Notes: generated by a model not told the origin, from the sequence alone. DNA of 64,000 nt from Proteus myxofaciens ATCC 19692 (GCF_001654855.1 NZ_LXEN01000031.1:42053-106052); one strand, 5' to 3'. Positions 10,012 through 20,986 are shown, counted from the stretch's first letter. Numbers and translations: made by a program.

Positions 10012-10917
10012 ATGCATAGAATTATCATTGATAGTGATCCCGGTGTTGATGATGCTGTCGCTATTTTTCTCGCTCTCGCTTCACCTGAAATTGAGTTAGT
10101 AGGGATCACGACTGTTGCAGGAAATGTAAGCTTAAATAAGGTTTATAATAATGCTAAACGCTTATTATCCTTAGTAGAAAGACCTGATATACCGGTAGTT
10201 AAAGGTTGCTCTCATCCTATTATGGCGAGAAGAAGCAATCACACAGAAGTACATGGAGAAGATGGCTTAGCCGGTATCGCTTTACCTGAATCAAATTACC
10301 CTGATTATTCAGGACATGCGATAGACTTTATTATTGATACTGTCATGTCAAATCCTGGTGAAATAACACTTTGCCCAATAGCACCTCTAACAAATATCGC
10401 AATGGCAATGATTAAAGAACCAAGATTAACCGATAATATAAAAGATATTGTACTCATGGGTGGCGCTGTATTTACCCAAGGAAATATCACACCCGCTGCT
10501 GAGTTTAATTTTTACGTTGATCCTCATGCTGCTCATATTGTTTTTGATAGCGCTCGTCATATCACTATGCTGGGTTTAGATGTCACTATGAAGGCAGATA
10601 TTAGAGCTGGTCTTTGTCGTTCATTAGAAAAGAAAGGCCATATTGCTAAGATAGTTGCAACAATGTCTCAAAAATACGCTGAGTTCGATCCATTTCTTCA
10701 CGATCCTTGTGTCATTGCCTATCTTATTAAACCCGAGATATTTTCATCGATAGAAGGAGATATCTATATTGAGTATGGTTCTAAAACACTTTTTGGACAT
10801 AGTTTAGCTTGTAGCGCTAAAAATAAAGAGGCTGAGCCCAAATGTACTATTGTTACCGATGTCGATACTTCAAAATTAATGCCTCTTATCGCAGAGCGTA
10901 TCGGTACACTTGGTTAA
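10012..10917 (+). CDS. Ribonucleoside hydrolase (IUNH family)
   Basis: 301 residues. The N-terminal Asp cluster DSDPGVDDA is the calcium-binding signature of inosine-uridine nucleoside N-ribohydrolases, and ITTVAGN, GEDGLAG and EFNFYVDPHAA are the other conserved family blocks. The enzyme splits ribonucleosides into ribose and free base in the cytosol, feeding salvage or catabolism. It resembles E. coli RihA/RihB/RihC but I cannot assign one of these, so purine or pyrimidine preference is open. GAGGAG lies 8 bases before the ATG. It is transcribed towards iscX and shares a bidirectional terminator with that operon. Confidence 0.9.
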   Translation: MHRIIIDSDPGVDDAVAIFLALASPEIELVGITTVAGNVSLNKVYNNAKRLLSLVERPDIPVVKGCSHPIMARRSNHTEVHGEDGLAGIALPESNYPDYSGHAIDFIIDTVMSNPGEITLCPIAPLTNIAMAMIKEPRLTDNIKDIVLMGGAVFTQGNITPAAEFNFYVDPHAAHIVFDSARHITMLGLDVTMKADIRAGLCRSLEKKGHIAKIVATMSQKYAEFDPFLHDPCVIAYLIKPEIFSSIEGDIYIEYGSKTLFGHSLACSAKNKEAEPKCTIVTDVDTSKLMPLIAERIGTLG

Positions 10918-10975
10918 ATAACATTATTCAGTTGTTATTCAATGTATTATATTGATTGTGCTACTTACAATGCAA

Positions 10976-11004
10976 AAAGACTGGTACTTGACCAGTCTTT
11001 TTCA
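10976..11004. terminator. Bidirectional terminator between nucleoside hydrolase gene and iscX
   Basis: AAAAGACTGGT-ACTTG-ACCAGTCTTTTT is a strong 11-bp hairpin with T-runs readable on both strands, placed between convergent genes. Confidence 0.9.
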
Positions 11005-11020
11005 GTAAAAATACAATCAA

Positions 11021-11215
11021 TTATTCAAATTCATCAAGCCAAACTAATAATATAGCTTCCAGAATCTTTTCATTCGATTTTTGTGGATCATCATCAAAAT
11101 CTTCTAATTCACAAATCCATTTGTGCATATCTGTAAAGCGCACCGTTTTAGGATCTATATCAGGATATTGGTCAAATAAGGTTTCCCCGATTTCACGAGT
11201 ATCACTCCATTTCAT
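11021..11215 (-). CDS. iscX: IscX, Fe-S cluster assembly accessory protein
   Basis: 64 residues, small and acidic, the last gene of the isc operon as in E. coli (66 residues). The conserved [10 protein letters not shown] start and the [14 protein letters not shown] stretch are typical. It binds IscS and iron and is thought to tune cluster synthesis as a regulator or iron donor. The start is 15 bases after the fdx stop codon, with an AGGAGT ribosome binding site in the gap. Confidence 0.95.
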   Translation of the reverse strand: MKWSDTREIGETLFDQYPDIDPKTVRFTDMHKWICELEDFDDDPQKSNEKILEAILLVWLDEFE

Positions 11216-11230
11216 TTTTGACTCCTAATA

Positions 11231-11566
11231 TTAGTGCTCTCTTGCATGGTTAATTGAATATTTTGGTATTTCAACCACTAAGTCTTCATCAGTCACTTTT
11301 GCTTGGCAACTTAAACGACTGTCAGGCTCTAACCCCCAAGCTTTATCTAGCATATCGTCTTCAAGTTCTGAGCTTTCTTCTAAAGAGTCAAAACCTTCAC
11401 GCACAATGCAGTGGCATGTCGTGCAAGCACATGACATTTCACAAGCATGCTCTATTTCAATGCCATTGCGTAACGCGACATCGAGAATAGATTCACCTTC
11501 AGTGGCTTGTGCTACCACACCTTCAGGACAAAGTGTGCTATGGGGTAAAAATACAATTTTCGGCAT
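11231..11566 (-). CDS. fdx: Isc-type [2Fe-2S] ferredoxin
   Basis: 111 residues, the family's usual length. The cluster ligands are visible in [16 protein letters not shown], with the fourth Cys later in SRLSCQAK. This adrenodoxin-like ferredoxin donates electrons for sulfur reduction during assembly on IscU. The start is two bases beyond the hscA stop codon, so translation is probably coupled. Confidence 0.96.
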   Translation of the reverse strand: MPKIVFLPHSTLCPEGVVAQATEGESILDVALRNGIEIEHACEMSCACTTCHCIVREGFDSLEESSELEDDMLDKAWGLEPDSRLSCQAKVTDEDLVVEIPKYSINHAREH

Positions 11567-11568
11567 AG

Positions 11569-13419
11569 TTATATCTCATCCACAGAATGACCTGCCAGCG
11601 CTTGACGAATAGATGAATCCATACGACGCGCGGCAAATTCCTGAGTTTGCTTATCCAGTTGTTTAATGGCGTTTTCAATGGCGACTGCATCAGTGCCTTC
11701 AACGCTTTCTATTAAGGTATTTACAACATTGTCGATAGCTTTTTTCTCATCCTCATTTAAAAGGTGAGCATCTTCTTGTAATGCTGCGGTTAAACTTTCT
11801 AACACGCGAGCTGCTTCGACTTTTTGCTCGGCTAAACGGCGAGCTTGTAAATCTTCTTGGGCATTTTCCATCGAAGATTTGAGCATATTAGCAATTTCAT
11901 TATCACTAAGACCATAAGATGGCTTAACTTGTACAGAAGCTTCTACACCTGTTGATTTTTCCATCGCACTCACACTGAGTAAACCATCAGCATCAACTTG
12001 GAAAGTCACACGAATATGTGCACCACCAGCAGCCATTGGAGGTATGCCTCGAAGTGTAAAACGAGCAAGCGAGCGACAATCATCAACCATTTCTCGTTCA
12101 CCTTGTAGAACATGAACACTCATGGCTGTTTGCCCATCTTTAAACGTGGTAAATTCTTGTGCTCTAGCAACAGGAATAGTGGTATTGCGTGGAATGACCT
12201 TCTCGACTAATCCTCCCATAGTTTCTAACCCTAATGAGAGAGGAATAACATCAAGAAGTAGCATTTCGCTATCTGGTTTATTACCAACAAGAATATCAGC
12301 CTGAATTGAAGCACCAATAGCGACTACTTTATCAGGATCAATCGAGGTTAAAGGTTCACATTTAAAATAGTCACCCACCATTTTACGTACAAGGGGTACG
12401 CGTGTTGAACCACCTACCATGACAACTTCTAATATCTCATCAATATCAACTTCAGCATCTTTTAATGCTCTACGTACTGATAAAAGCGTACGTTTAACTA
12501 AAGATTGGATTAGTAATTCAAATTCAGCACGCGTTATTTCGCCTTTCCAATCATTAATCGAGATATCAGCAACATCATTATTACTTAAGGCTATTTTAGT
12601 TTCACAAGCAACATCGAGAAGTTGACGTTGTAATACCCTGTCATTTTGATGACCAAAACCAGCTCTGTCTCTTATCCAGTCTGCTAGCATCATATCAAAA
12701 TCATCACCGCCTAACGCGGTATCACCACCAGTCGCTAAAACTTCAAAAACGCCTTTAGTCAAACGTAAAACAGACACATCAAAAGTACCACCACCTAAAT
12801 CATAAACAATAATAGTACCTTCTTTTCCTGAATCTAAACCATAAGCAATAGCCGCTGCTGTGGGTTCATTCAGCAAGCGTAAAACATGTAACCCAGCACG
12901 ACGAGCAGCTTCTTTTGTGCCTTGACGTTGTGCATCATCAAAATAAGCAGGAACAGTGACAACAACGCCATCTAATTCTCCACCTAATGATTCAGTCGCG
13001 CGCTTCGCTAACACTTTTAAGATATCTGAAGAAACTTGAATGGGATCAACAATACCTGCCGCCGTTTTAATAAGGGGTAATCCCTTATCATTTTCATGAA
13101 AATGATAAGGGAGATTAGGATAACGGGTTTGAATATCAGAAAGTGAGCGCCCTACCATTCTTTTAATTGAACTAATAGTATTAGCGGGATCTTTTTCTGC
13201 GTCTTTTTTCGCATTCCAACCCACATCAATATTATCAACCTGATACTGTACAACAGAAGGCAATAAATAGCGTCCTTCATTATCAGAAAGCGCTTCGGCT
13301 TGCCCACTACGTACAGTAGCAACCAATGAATGCGTGGTTCCTAAATCAATACCCGCAGCACGTTTGCGTTGATGCGGTGCAGGTGTTTGGCCTGGCTCGC
13401 TGATTTGTAATAATGACAT
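11569..13419 (-). CDS. hscA: Fe-S assembly Hsp70 chaperone HscA
   Basis: 616 residues, the same length as E. coli HscA. The nucleotide-binding domain starts with [12 protein letters not shown] and has [15 protein letters not shown] and [13 protein letters not shown]; a substrate-binding domain follows and includes a basic-helical lid. It works with the J-protein HscB to release [2Fe-2S] clusters from IscU by binding its LPPVK motif, which is present in the iscU product here. It lies between hscB and fdx. Confidence 0.97.
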   Translation of the reverse strand: MSLLQISEPGQTPAPHQRKRAAGIDLGTTHSLVATVRSGQAEALSDNEGRYLLPSVVQYQVDNIDVGWNAKKDAEKDPANTISSIKRMVGRSLSDIQTRYPNLPYHFHENDKGLPLIKTAAGIVDPIQVSSDILKVLAKRATESLGGELDGVVVTVPAYFDDAQRQGTKEAARRAGLHVLRLLNEPTAAAIAYGLDSGKEGTIIVYDLGGGTFDVSVLRLTKGVFEVLATGGDTALGGDDFDMMLADWIRDRAGFGHQNDRVLQRQLLDVACETKIALSNNDVADISINDWKGEITRAEFELLIQSLVKRTLLSVRRALKDAEVDIDEILEVVMVGGSTRVPLVRKMVGDYFKCEPLTSIDPDKVVAIGASIQADILVGNKPDSEMLLLDVIPLSLGLETMGGLVEKVIPRNTTIPVARAQEFTTFKDGQTAMSVHVLQGEREMVDDCRSLARFTLRGIPPMAAGGAHIRVTFQVDADGLLSVSAMEKSTGVEASVQVKPSYGLSDNEIANMLKSSMENAQEDLQARRLAEQKVEAARVLESLTAALQEDAHLLNEDEKKAIDNVVNTLIESVEGTDAVAIENAIKQLDKQTQEFAARRMDSSIRQALAGHSVDEI

Positions 13420-13430
13420 AGAGGTTTCCC

Positions 13431-13952
13431 TTAAAGATTGTCAAGCAAACGTTCTTCTAGCTGTTCAACTTGTTCTTTCAATTTAGCTAAAAAGCGTAAT
13501 TTTCTGACACTATCAGCCGCTAACTCCCAATTCTCTTGATTGAGTAACACGACCATTTCGTTATAGCGCGAGGTGTACATTTGATTTACACGTTCAGAAA
13601 AATCCGCTAATAAAATACCCACATCACGACTATGCGTAATATTTTCAAATTCTTCACGAAGCATAAGTTGCTCCATAAGAAACGCAGAGTCTTGCATTGT
13701 TTGCTGTTCATTAGCGATATCGATTCCCTGTAAAAAGAGAATATATTCCGCTCTTGTCAGTGGATTTTTTAAGGTTTGATAAGCCTGATTGACCGTTGAA
13801 GCTAGGGATAATGCTTGTGCTTGTTCTTTTTCTGACTTACCTGCATAGCGATCAGGATGATATTGGCGTTGCATTTCTTGATAGTGTGTAGCAAGTTGCT
13901 GTTTATCAAGATCAAAACAGTTAGGCATGCCTAATAGCGTGAAATAGTCCAT
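13431..13952 (-). CDS. hscB: Fe-S assembly co-chaperone HscB (J-protein)
   Basis: 173 residues. The J-domain occupies roughly residues 1-75 with the HPD motif in YHPDRYAGK, which stimulates HscA ATPase; the C-terminal three-helix bundle binds IscU. The length and the position before hscA match E. coli (171 residues). Confidence 0.97.
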   Translation of the reverse strand: MDYFTLLGMPNCFDLDKQQLATHYQEMQRQYHPDRYAGKSEKEQAQALSLASTVNQAYQTLKNPLTRAEYILFLQGIDIANEQQTMQDSAFLMEQLMLREEFENITHSRDVGILLADFSERVNQMYTSRYNEMVVLLNQENWELAADSVRKLRFLAKLKEQVEQLEERLLDNL

Positions 13953-14000
13953 ACATCTACTCTTGGATTAATTAACGTAAAGTCGCAGTTTTAACATAAA

Positions 14001-14324
14001 TTACACAGTAAAACTTTCACCACAACCGCATTCATTTGATACATTTGGGTTGTTAAATTTAAAACCTTCGTTTAATCCTTCTTTGACGAAATCAAGCTCT
14101 GTTCCATCTAAATAGACTATACTTTTTCCATCAACAATCACTTTCACACCTTTATCTTCAAAGACGCTATCTTCATCATTGATGATATCAGCAAATTCAA
14201 GAACATAAGCCATTCCAGAACAACCAGAAGTTCTAACCCCAAGACGTAAACCTTCGCCTTTTCCTCTGTTAGCAAGAAAAGAGCGAACGCGATCTGCGGC
14301 CGTTTCTGTAAGGGAAATTGACAT
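14001..14324 (-). CDS. iscA: A-type Fe-S carrier IscA
   Basis: 107 residues. The three conserved Cys are present: one in TSGCSGMAY and two in the C-terminal CGCGES. It binds iron or a cluster and hands clusters to apo-proteins. The ATG at 14324 is chosen over the upstream in-frame ATG at 14336, since it gives [13 protein letters not shown] as in E. coli and has GAGG at the right distance. Confidence 0.96.
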   Translation of the reverse strand: MSISLTETAADRVRSFLANRGKGEGLRLGVRTSGCSGMAYVLEFADIINDEDSVFEDKGVKVIVDGKSIVYLDGTELDFVKEGLNEGFKFNNPNVSNECGCGESFTV

Positions 14325-14411
14325 AGCACACCTCACTCATAAAGAACGAAAGCGGATACTGAAACAATGTCAGCATCCGCCAAAATTTTATTTTTTTATT
14401 ATAAAAGGCAA

Positions 14412-14798
14412 TTATTTGCCTTGGCGTTTGCTTTTATAGTCTGCAATCGCTGCTTTTATTGCATCTTCAGCTAAAATTGAACAGTGAATTTTAACCGGAG
14501 GTAATTCTAATTCTTCGGCAATCGCTGTATTTTTAATGGACTCAGCTTCATCTAATGTTTTGCCTTTCATCCATTCAGTCACTAGCGAACTTGAAGCAAT
14601 GGCAGATCCACAACCGTAGGTTTTAAAGCGTGCATCTTCAATAACACCTTTATCATCTACTTTGATTTGTAGTTTCATCACGTCACCACAAGCAGGTGCG
14701 CCGACCATACCACTACCGACAGTTGGATCGTTATTATCAAATGATCCTACATTACGAGGGTTTTCATAATGATCAATTACTTTATCGCTATAAGCCAT
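14412..14798 (-). CDS. iscU: Fe-S cluster scaffold IscU
   Basis: 128 residues, identical in length to E. coli IscU. The three Cys ligands occur in GAPACGDVM, YGCGSAIA and HCSILAED, and the HscA recognition motif LPPVK is intact. Clusters are built here with sulfur from IscS. It follows iscS by 24 bases. Confidence 0.97.
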   Translation of the reverse strand: MAYSDKVIDHYENPRNVGSFDNNDPTVGSGMVGAPACGDVMKLQIKVDDKGVIEDARFKTYGCGSAIASSSLVTEWMKGKTLDEAESIKNTAIAEELELPPVKIHCSILAEDAIKAAIADYKSKRQGK

Positions 14799-14822
14799 GA
14801 TTTAACTCCTGAAAACGTCTAA

Positions 14823-16037
14823 TTAATGGTGTGACCATTCGATACTGTTGATATCAACGCCTTGTTTATGCATATCCCAAAGAGGAGACAGTTCACGTAA
14901 ACGACCTATTGCGCCGTGAATCTGTTTAATTGCATAATCAATTTCTTCTTCAGTTGTAAAACGACCTAAAGAAAAACGAATAGAACTGTGTGCAAGTTCA
15001 TCAGTTAGTCCTAAAGCACGTAGTACATAAGAAGGCTCTAAACTTGCTGAAGTACATGCAGATCCCGAAGAGACAGCAAGATCTTTCAGTGCCATCATTA
15101 ATGATTCGCCTTCAACATAATTAAAGCTCACATTAAGAATATTTGGCGCAGTATGTTCTAATGAACCGTTAATATAAACTTCTTCAATATCTTTGATACC
15201 ATTCCATAAACGTAAACGTAATTTATTTAAACGTTTCGTTTCATCAGCCATTTCTTCTTTTAAAATACGATATGCTTCACCCATACCAACAATTTGGTGA
15301 ACAGGTAATGTGCCTGAACGCATTCCGCGTTCATGTCCACCACCATGCATTTGTGCTTCTAAACGAATACGAGGCTTACGACGGACATAAAGTGCACCTA
15401 TACCCATAGGTCCATAAACTTTATGTGCAGAAAGGGAGAGTAAATCAACTTTTAACGTTGAGAGATCAATCGGTAATTTGCCTACGCTTTGTGTTGCATC
15501 AACATGATAAATGATACCTTTGCTACGACATAATTCGCCGATAGCAGCAATATCTTGAACAACACCAATCTCATTATTAACATGCATAATAGATACTAAA
15601 ATAGTATCCTCACGCATAGCGTTTTCAAGCTCGTTAAGGTCAATAAGGCCATCACTTTTAGGTGCCAAATAAGTTACTTCAAACCCTTCACGTTCAAGCT
15701 GGCGACAAGTATCTAGGATAGCTTTGTGCTCTGTTTTTGACGTAATAATGTGCTTACCTTTTTTTTGATAAAAGTTAGCAACACCTTTTAATGCTAGGTT
15801 ATCAGCTTCTGTTGCACCTGATGTGAAAACGATTTCACGAGGATCAGCACCAATTAAATCGGCAATATGATTGCGGGCAATATCAATTGCCTCTTCAGCT
15901 TGCCAACCAAAACGATGTGAACGGGAAGCGGGGTTACCAAAAATGCCGTCCATAGTCAGACATTGCATCATTTTTTCAGCAACACGAGGATCAACGGGGG
16001 TTGTTGCTGAATAGTCTAAATAAATGGGTAATTTCAT
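14823..16037 (-). CDS. iscS: Cysteine desulfurase IscS
   Basis: 404 residues, the length of E. coli IscS. A fold-type I PLP enzyme: the Schiff-base Lys is in [14 protein letters not shown], and the mobile catalytic Cys, which carries the persulfide, is in [10 protein letters not shown]. It supplies sulfur to IscU, and in the family also to tRNA thiolation and other cofactors. It is the first structural gene after iscR. Confidence 0.98.
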   Translation of the reverse strand: MKLPIYLDYSATTPVDPRVAEKMMQCLTMDGIFGNPASRSHRFGWQAEEAIDIARNHIADLIGADPREIVFTSGATEADNLALKGVANFYQKKGKHIITSKTEHKAILDTCRQLEREGFEVTYLAPKSDGLIDLNELENAMREDTILVSIMHVNNEIGVVQDIAAIGELCRSKGIIYHVDATQSVGKLPIDLSTLKVDLLSLSAHKVYGPMGIGALYVRRKPRIRLEAQMHGGGHERGMRSGTLPVHQIVGMGEAYRILKEEMADETKRLNKLRLRLWNGIKDIEEVYINGSLEHTAPNILNVSFNYVEGESLMMALKDLAVSSGSACTSASLEPSYVLRALGLTDELAHSSIRFSLGRFTTEEEIDYAIKQIHGAIGRLRELSPLWDMHKQGVDINSIEWSHH

Positions 16038-16107
16038 TGCTCACTAACTCCAAAGACGACAAATCTTTCTTTAATAATTTTGTTTTTTACTGGCTTAGCT
16101 GTCGTCA

Positions 16108-16599
16108 CTACACTCGCATATTAACAATAGTTTCTTGTAAACGACCATTAATCGCATGACGTTTTTCATTGTCTTGACGATCAGCAACATCCATAACCTC
16201 TTCGTTATTAACTAACTCTTCAAGGCTAATACTACTTAAGAAACTTGTGATACGATCACTTAAATCACGCCACAAAGTATGAGTTAAACAACGATCACCA
16301 CCTTGACAAGCTTCTTTACCTTGACAGCGCGTTGCATCGACAGATTCATCAACCGCAGAAATAACTTGAGCAATAAAAATTTGCCCAGATTCACGACCTA
16401 GTAGATAACCACCACCAGGGCCACGAACACTTGCGACTAATTCATTTTTACGCAAACGAGAAAAAAGTTGCTCAAGGTAAGAAAGGGAAATTCCTTGACG
16501 CTCTGAAATATCAGCGAGGGGAACAGGGCCCTGCTGCGAATGCAATGCAACATCAAGCATCGCAGTAACCGCATAACGCCCTTTTGATGTCAGTCTCAT
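16108..16599 (-). CDS. iscR: Fe-S-sensing transcriptional regulator IscR
   Basis: 163 residues, Rrf2 family. The winged helix lies at the N-terminus ([19 protein letters not shown] ... [10 protein letters not shown]). The [2Fe-2S] ligands are the three Cys in [18 protein letters not shown], plus a His. The ATG at 16599 is used, as it has a GGAG upstream and gives the conserved start. With its cluster, IscR represses this operon; as apo-protein it binds other sites. Two type-1 operators lie directly upstream. Confidence 0.97.
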   Translation of the reverse strand: MRLTSKGRYAVTAMLDVALHSQQGPVPLADISERQGISLSYLEQLFSRLRKNELVASVRGPGGGYLLGRESGQIFIAQVISAVDESVDATRCQGKEACQGGDRCLTHTLWRDLSDRITSFLSSISLEELVNNEEVMDVADRQDNEKRHAINGRLQETIVNMRV

Positions 16600-16637
16600 A
16601 ACAAATACTCCGTGGTGAACAATAAGCAAATTGTGTC

Positions 16638-16662
16638 ATTCCTGAGTATTTTAGTCAACTAT
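16638..16662 (-). promoter_or_regulatory. IscR type-1 operator, gene-proximal
   Basis: Read on the minus strand it is ATAGTTGACTAAAATACTCA plus GGAAT, close to the type-1 consensus ATASYYGACTRWWWYAGTCRRSTAT. Its TTGACT forms a -35 hexamer with CACAAT 17 bases further on as a -10, so cluster-loaded IscR would block the operon's promoter. Confidence 0.8.
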
Positions 16663-16687
16663 TTATCTGAGTGTTTTAGTCAAGTAT
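16663..16687 (-). promoter_or_regulatory. IscR type-1 operator, distal
   Basis: Read on the minus strand it is ATACTTGACTAAAACACTCA plus GATAA. It matches the type-1 consensus at almost every position and directly abuts the proximal site, which resembles the multi-site arrangement of E. coli iscR. Confidence 0.8.
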
Positions 16688-16729
16688 TATTTTCGTCATT
16701 TTACGATGAAAAATACTTAGCCTAACACC

Positions 16730-17458
16730 TTATTTTTTTGCCCATTTCTCAACTGAGGTTAAAATACCTCGTAATATATGAAGCTCTTGTGTTTCTGGTC
16801 TTGCTCGCGTAAAAAGACGACGCAGACGACTCATGACCTGCCCTGGATGTTTGGGTCTAATAAAGCCTGATTCATTAAGCACTTGCTCTAAATGAACATA
16901 AAAACGCTCAATATCTTCTGCTGGCGGATAATCAATCTCTAGAGGTGTATTTTCCTCTTGTTTTTCCTGTTGAGCAAGCGCCGCCATACGAATTTCATAA
17001 CAAACCAGTTGTACTGCCATCGCTAAGTTTAGTGAGCCATATTCAGGGTTTGTTGGAACATATAAGTGAAAATCACACTTTTGAAGTTCTTCATTCGTTA
17101 ATCCCGTACGCTCTCTACCAAAAATAACGGCCACGGGCTTATTAGCTGCTTCAATAACACAACGTTCACCGCATTCACGAGGAGCTAGCATTGGCCAAGA
17201 AAGTGTACGACTACGTGCGCTAGTCCCAATAACTAAGCCACAACCTTCTATTGCCTCATCAATTGTATCAACAATATGTGCATTACCAATGACATCGCTG
17301 GCACCTGCGGATAACGCAATAGAGTGAGAATCAGGTTTTTCTTTTGGATTAACAAAATAGAGATTCGTTAATCCCATGGTTTTCATTGCTCGTGCAGTAG
17401 ATCCCATATTGCCAGTGTGCGAGGTTTCTACGAGGATAATACGGATATTTTCTAACAT
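16730..17458 (-). CDS. trmJ: tRNA (cytidine/uridine-32-2'-O)-methyltransferase TrmJ
   Basis: 242 residues, SPOUT methyltransferase. The trefoil-knot motifs are visible: [20 protein letters not shown] at the N-terminus, [12 protein letters not shown] and [16 protein letters not shown]. It methylates the 2'-OH of residue 32 in several tRNAs. It lies upstream of iscR on the same strand, divergent from suhB, just as in E. coli. Confidence 0.95.
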   Translation of the reverse strand: MLENIRIILVETSHTGNMGSTARAMKTMGLTNLYFVNPKEKPDSHSIALSAGASDVIGNAHIVDTIDEAIEGCGLVIGTSARSRTLSWPMLAPRECGERCVIEAANKPVAVIFGRERTGLTNEELQKCDFHLYVPTNPEYGSLNLAMAVQLVCYEIRMAALAQQEKQEENTPLEIDYPPAEDIERFYVHLEQVLNESGFIRPKHPGQVMSRLRRLFTRARPETQELHILRGILTSVEKWAKK

Positions 17459-17582
17459 TGATTTTTAACTAATTGTTTTGTGATCCATCTATTTTATCAC
17501 AAATGTAGCCAAAAACACGAATGGCTGTTATACTCCGACTCGTTTTTTATCCCCGTTCTTTAACATCTTGTGGAAGATAACC

Positions 17583-18386
17583 ATGCATCCGATGCTGAAT
17601 ATTGCCATACGCGCAGTGCGTAAGGCCGGTAATTTAATCGCCAAAAATTACGAAAATCCTGAATCTGTAGAAACAAATCAGAAAGGTAGCAATGATTTTG
17701 TCACTAACGTTGATCGTGACGCTGAAAGAGCAATCATTGAAATTATTCGTAAATCTTATCCAAAACACACCATTATTACGGAAGAAAGTGGCGAGTTACT
17801 AGGTGAAGATCACGATATACAATGGGTTATTGATCCACTCGATGGCACCACTAACTTCATCAAACGTTTTCCACACTTCTCTGTTTCTATTGCTGTACGC
17901 ATTAAAGGCCGTACAGAAGTTGCTGTTGTTTACGATCCTATGCGTAATGAGTTGTTCTCTGCTGTTCGTGGGCAAGGCGCGCAATTAAATGGTTATCGTA
18001 TCCGTGGTTCGAATGCGCGTGATTTAGATGGTGCTGTTCTAGCCACTGGTTTCCCATTCAAAAGTAAACAACACTCAGCCGCTTACATCAACATGCTAGG
18101 TAAACTCTTTGTTCCTTGTGCTGATTTTCGCCGTACTGGTTCAGCGGCTTTAGATTTAGCTTATGTTGCAGCTGGCCGTGTTGACGGTTATTTTGAAATT
18201 GGCTTAAAACCATGGGATTTCTTAGGTGGTGAGCTTATCGCTCGTGAAGCCGGTGCAATTGTTTCTGATTTTACAGGTGATCACGGTTACTTAAACAGCG
18301 GTAATATTGTTGCTGGTAATCCGCGAGTAGTAAAAGCATTATTAGCTGAAATTCGTAGCGAATTAACAGACGCATTAAAGCGTTAA
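17583..18386 (+). CDS. suhB: Inositol-1-monophosphatase / Nus factor SuhB
   Basis: 267 residues. The metal and phosphate site WVIDPLDGTTNF and the C-terminal KPWDFLGGELIAREAG block define the inositol monophosphatase family. In E. coli SuhB also joins the NusA complex and supports rRNA antitermination. The start at 17583 (MHPMLNIAIR) is preferred over TTG at 17568 because it matches E. coli and has GGAAG in front. Confidence 0.96.
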   Translation: MHPMLNIAIRAVRKAGNLIAKNYENPESVETNQKGSNDFVTNVDRDAERAIIEIIRKSYPKHTIITEESGELLGEDHDIQWVIDPLDGTTNFIKRFPHFSVSIAVRIKGRTEVAVVYDPMRNELFSAVRGQGAQLNGYRIRGSNARDLDGAVLATGFPFKSKQHSAAYINMLGKLFVPCADFRRTGSAALDLAYVAAGRVDGYFEIGLKPWDFLGGELIAREAGAIVSDFTGDHGYLNSGNIVAGNPRVVKALLAEIRSELTDALKR

Positions 18387-18429
18387 TAATCGTTAATACG
18401 AAATTAGATTAAAAAATATTATGTAAAGT

Positions 18430-18468
18430 GCCCCCAATAGTTGAAAACCAATTATTGGGGGCCTTTTT
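18430..18468 (+). terminator. Intrinsic terminator of suhB
   Basis: GCCCCCAAT ... ATTGGGGGC hairpin (18430-18462) followed by CTTTTT, between convergent suhB and hcaT. Confidence 0.9.
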
Positions 18469-18482
18469 AATTCCAAATAATG

Positions 18483-19640
18483 CTATTCGTTTTTCTGGGC
18501 CATTATTTTAGGGCGTATAAACATTGCAGGAATCGTTAACGCGGCCATTAACCAGAAAATTAATCCTTCTTGATGAGGTAGTTTTTCATATAACCAGCCA
18601 GAAATTACCGTCATAATAGCAATACTCCCTCCCATTGCTAACGCCGAATAAACGGCTTGAAGTCGAATAATTTCATGTTCATGACGAGCACTAATGAACC
18701 GCATTGCGGCTAAATGACAAACCGTAAATGTTCCGCTATGTAATATTTGAACAATAATCAATACAGGGAGAATAGTAAAACTGCCCATTAATCCCCATCG
18801 TAGCAATCCACAAAAGGCCGATAATAAGAGTAAGTTTCTTGCACTCCAGCGACGAAATAGGCGATGGCTTAGCATAAAAACAACGACTTCAGAGACAACG
18901 CCTAAAGACCAAAGATAACCAATTGTCGCAGTATCATATCCAGCTTGTTCCCAATACAACGCACTAAATCCATAGTAAGCAGCATGGGCGCCTTGTAATA
19001 AAGAAACACAGACTAAAAATCGCCATACTGGCCCATCGGAAATTAATTTAATAAAGGAAATTTCACTATGCTCTGCCTTTTTAATTTTACCTTGTGGCAT
19101 CACTTTAGGTCGTAACATAGACGTTAAAAATAAAGCAAGCGTACTCGCAATCAAACCATACAGAATAATAGGATGACCAAAAGCATCAATCAAAATACCA
19201 AGTAATGACGAGCTGATAATAAATGCAATCGATCCCCAAACTCGAATTTTACCGTAATCAAAAGGAAATTGTTTTTGCCAAGTGCCAGCAAGAGAGTCGC
19301 CTAATGGTACCATCGGTGAGAAAAAAACATTAAAGCCTATCATTACAAAAAATAACCATGCCCAGTGAGTTCCTAATAAAAAAGCCACGGTAAAGAGCAG
19401 TGTTAAAAAAGCCAAAAGACGTAATGCAGTAATAAGTTTAGAAGGATCTTTAACCGCGGGCGTTAATACTAAACTACCAACAAAGCGAGCGGTTAATCCA
19501 ACACCTAATAATAGGCCTATCATTGCAGAATCAACACCCTCACCTTTTAGCCAAATAGACCAAAAAGGTAAAAAAATGCCATATGAAAAGAAATACGTAA
19601 AATAATCTAAGACGAGCCACAATGTTGATGGAATAGCCAT
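18483..19640 (-). CDS. hcaT: MFS transporter, HcaT-like (3-phenylpropionate transporter family)
   Basis: 385 residues with about twelve hydrophobic segments. The sequence follows E. coli HcaT closely (FTYFFSYGIFLPFW, FNVFFSPMVPLGD, LQGAHAAYYGFSA, HSGTFTVCHLAAMR), and the gene also lies in the same neighbourhood, between suhB and glyA. The start at 19640 is chosen because GGGGGA precedes it and it matches the E. coli N-terminus. E. coli HcaT is thought to import phenylpropionate, but no hca degradation genes are in this window, so the true substrate here is uncertain. Confidence 0.88.
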   Translation of the reverse strand: MAIPSTLWLVLDYFTYFFSYGIFLPFWSIWLKGEGVDSAMIGLLLGVGLTARFVGSLVLTPAVKDPSKLITALRLLAFLTLLFTVAFLLGTHWAWLFFVMIGFNVFFSPMVPLGDSLAGTWQKQFPFDYGKIRVWGSIAFIISSSLLGILIDAFGHPIILYGLIASTLALFLTSMLRPKVMPQGKIKKAEHSEISFIKLISDGPVWRFLVCVSLLQGAHAAYYGFSALYWEQAGYDTATIGYLWSLGVVSEVVVFMLSHRLFRRWSARNLLLLSAFCGLLRWGLMGSFTILPVLIIVQILHSGTFTVCHLAAMRFISARHEHEIIRLQAVYSALAMGGSIAIMTVISGWLYEKLPHQEGLIFWLMAALTIPAMFIRPKIMAQKNE

Positions 19641-19663
19641 CAATTCCCCCATTTTTAGAATGC

Positions 19664-19701
19664 AAAAAAACCCGCCAAGAACAAGTTCTCGAAGCGGGTT
19701 T
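19664..19701 (-). terminator. Intrinsic terminator of glyA
   Basis: AAACCCGC ... GCGGGTTT hairpin followed on the minus strand by TTTTTTT, located between the glyA stop and the hcaT start. Confidence 0.92.
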
Positions 19702-19732
19702 GTATAACGGGTTTTATTATATCTTTATAGAC

Positions 19733-20986
19733 TTATGCGTAAACTGGAAACTTAGCACAGATATTCAAGACTTTTTGTTTAACTTCCTCAATGTTCGCTT
19801 CATCATTGATATTATCTAGAATATCACACATCCAACCGGCTAATTCACGAGCTTGCGCTTCTTTAAAACCACGACGTGTAATTGCTGGAGAACCAATACG
19901 AACACCTGAAGTAACAAATGGGCTACGAGGATCGTTAGGAACACTGTTTTTGTTTACTGTGATATTTGCACGACCCAGTGCAGCATCTGCATCTTTACCT
20001 GTAATATCTTTATCGACTAAGTCGAGTAAGAACAGATGATTTTCAGTTCCACCAGACACTACTTTATAACCGCGTTCTAAGAAAACGTCTACCATTGCTT
20101 TCGCATTTTTAGCAACTTGTTGCTGATAAACTTTAAATTCTGGCTCCATGGCTTCTTTTAATGCAACAGCTTTACCGGCGATAACATGCATTAAAGGTCC
20201 ACCTTGATTACCAGGGAAGACAGAAGAGTTCAGTTTTTTATAAAGTTCTTCATCACCACCTTTAGCAAGAATAAGACCACCACGAGGACCTGCTAATGTT
20301 TTATGCGTTGTTGTTGTAACGACATGAGCATGAGGAACTGGGTTAGGATAAACACCCGCGGCAACCATTCCTGCAACGTGAGCCATATCTACAAATAAAT
20401 AAGCACCAATACTATCTGCGATTTCACGCATTTTAGCCCAGTCAACAATACCAGAATAAGCAGAAAAACCACCAATAATCATTTTAGGTTTATGTTCTTT
20501 TGCTTGAGTTTCGATATCTTGGTAATCAATTTTTCCTGATTCATCAATACCATAAGGAACGATATTATATAATTTACCAGAGAAATTGACGGGAGAACCG
20601 TGAGTTAAGTGCCCACCTTGTGCTAAGTTCATACCCAAAACGGTATCACCTGGTTTTAGCAGTGCCATATACACAGCAGCATTAGCTTGAGAGCCTGAAT
20701 GAGGCTGAACATTCGCATAATCGGCACCAAATAATTCTTTTGCGCGATCAATGGCTAGCTGTTCAACGATATCAACATATTCACAACCACCATAGTAACG
20801 TTTACCTGGATAACCTTCTGCATATTTATTTGTCAGCTGAGATCCTTGTGCCTGCATAACACGAGGGCTGGTATAGTTTTCAGAAGCAATCAGTTCGATA
20901 TGCTCTTCTTGGCGAGCTACTTCCCCTTCCATTGCATTCCATAATTCTGGATCATAATCAGCAATATTCATTTCACGTTTTAACAT
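19733..20986 (-). CDS. glyA: Serine hydroxymethyltransferase
   Basis: 417 residues, the length of E. coli GlyA. The PLP-binding Lys is in [23 protein letters not shown] and [16 protein letters not shown] are other family blocks. It converts serine and tetrahydrofolate to glycine and 5,10-methylene-tetrahydrofolate, the main one-carbon source for purines, thymidylate and methionine. It is divergent from hmp, and a PurR-like box lies in the shared upstream region. Confidence 0.98.
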   Translation of the reverse strand: MLKREMNIADYDPELWNAMEGEVARQEEHIELIASENYTSPRVMQAQGSQLTNKYAEGYPGKRYYGGCEYVDIVEQLAIDRAKELFGADYANVQPHSGSQANAAVYMALLKPGDTVLGMNLAQGGHLTHGSPVNFSGKLYNIVPYGIDESGKIDYQDIETQAKEHKPKMIIGGFSAYSGIVDWAKMREIADSIGAYLFVDMAHVAGMVAAGVYPNPVPHAHVVTTTTHKTLAGPRGGLILAKGGDEELYKKLNSSVFPGNQGGPLMHVIAGKAVALKEAMEPEFKVYQQQVAKNAKAMVDVFLERGYKVVSGGTENHLFLLDLVDKDITGKDADAALGRANITVNKNSVPNDPRSPFVTSGVRIGSPAITRRGFKEAQARELAGWMCDILDNINDEANIEEVKQKVLNICAKFPVYA

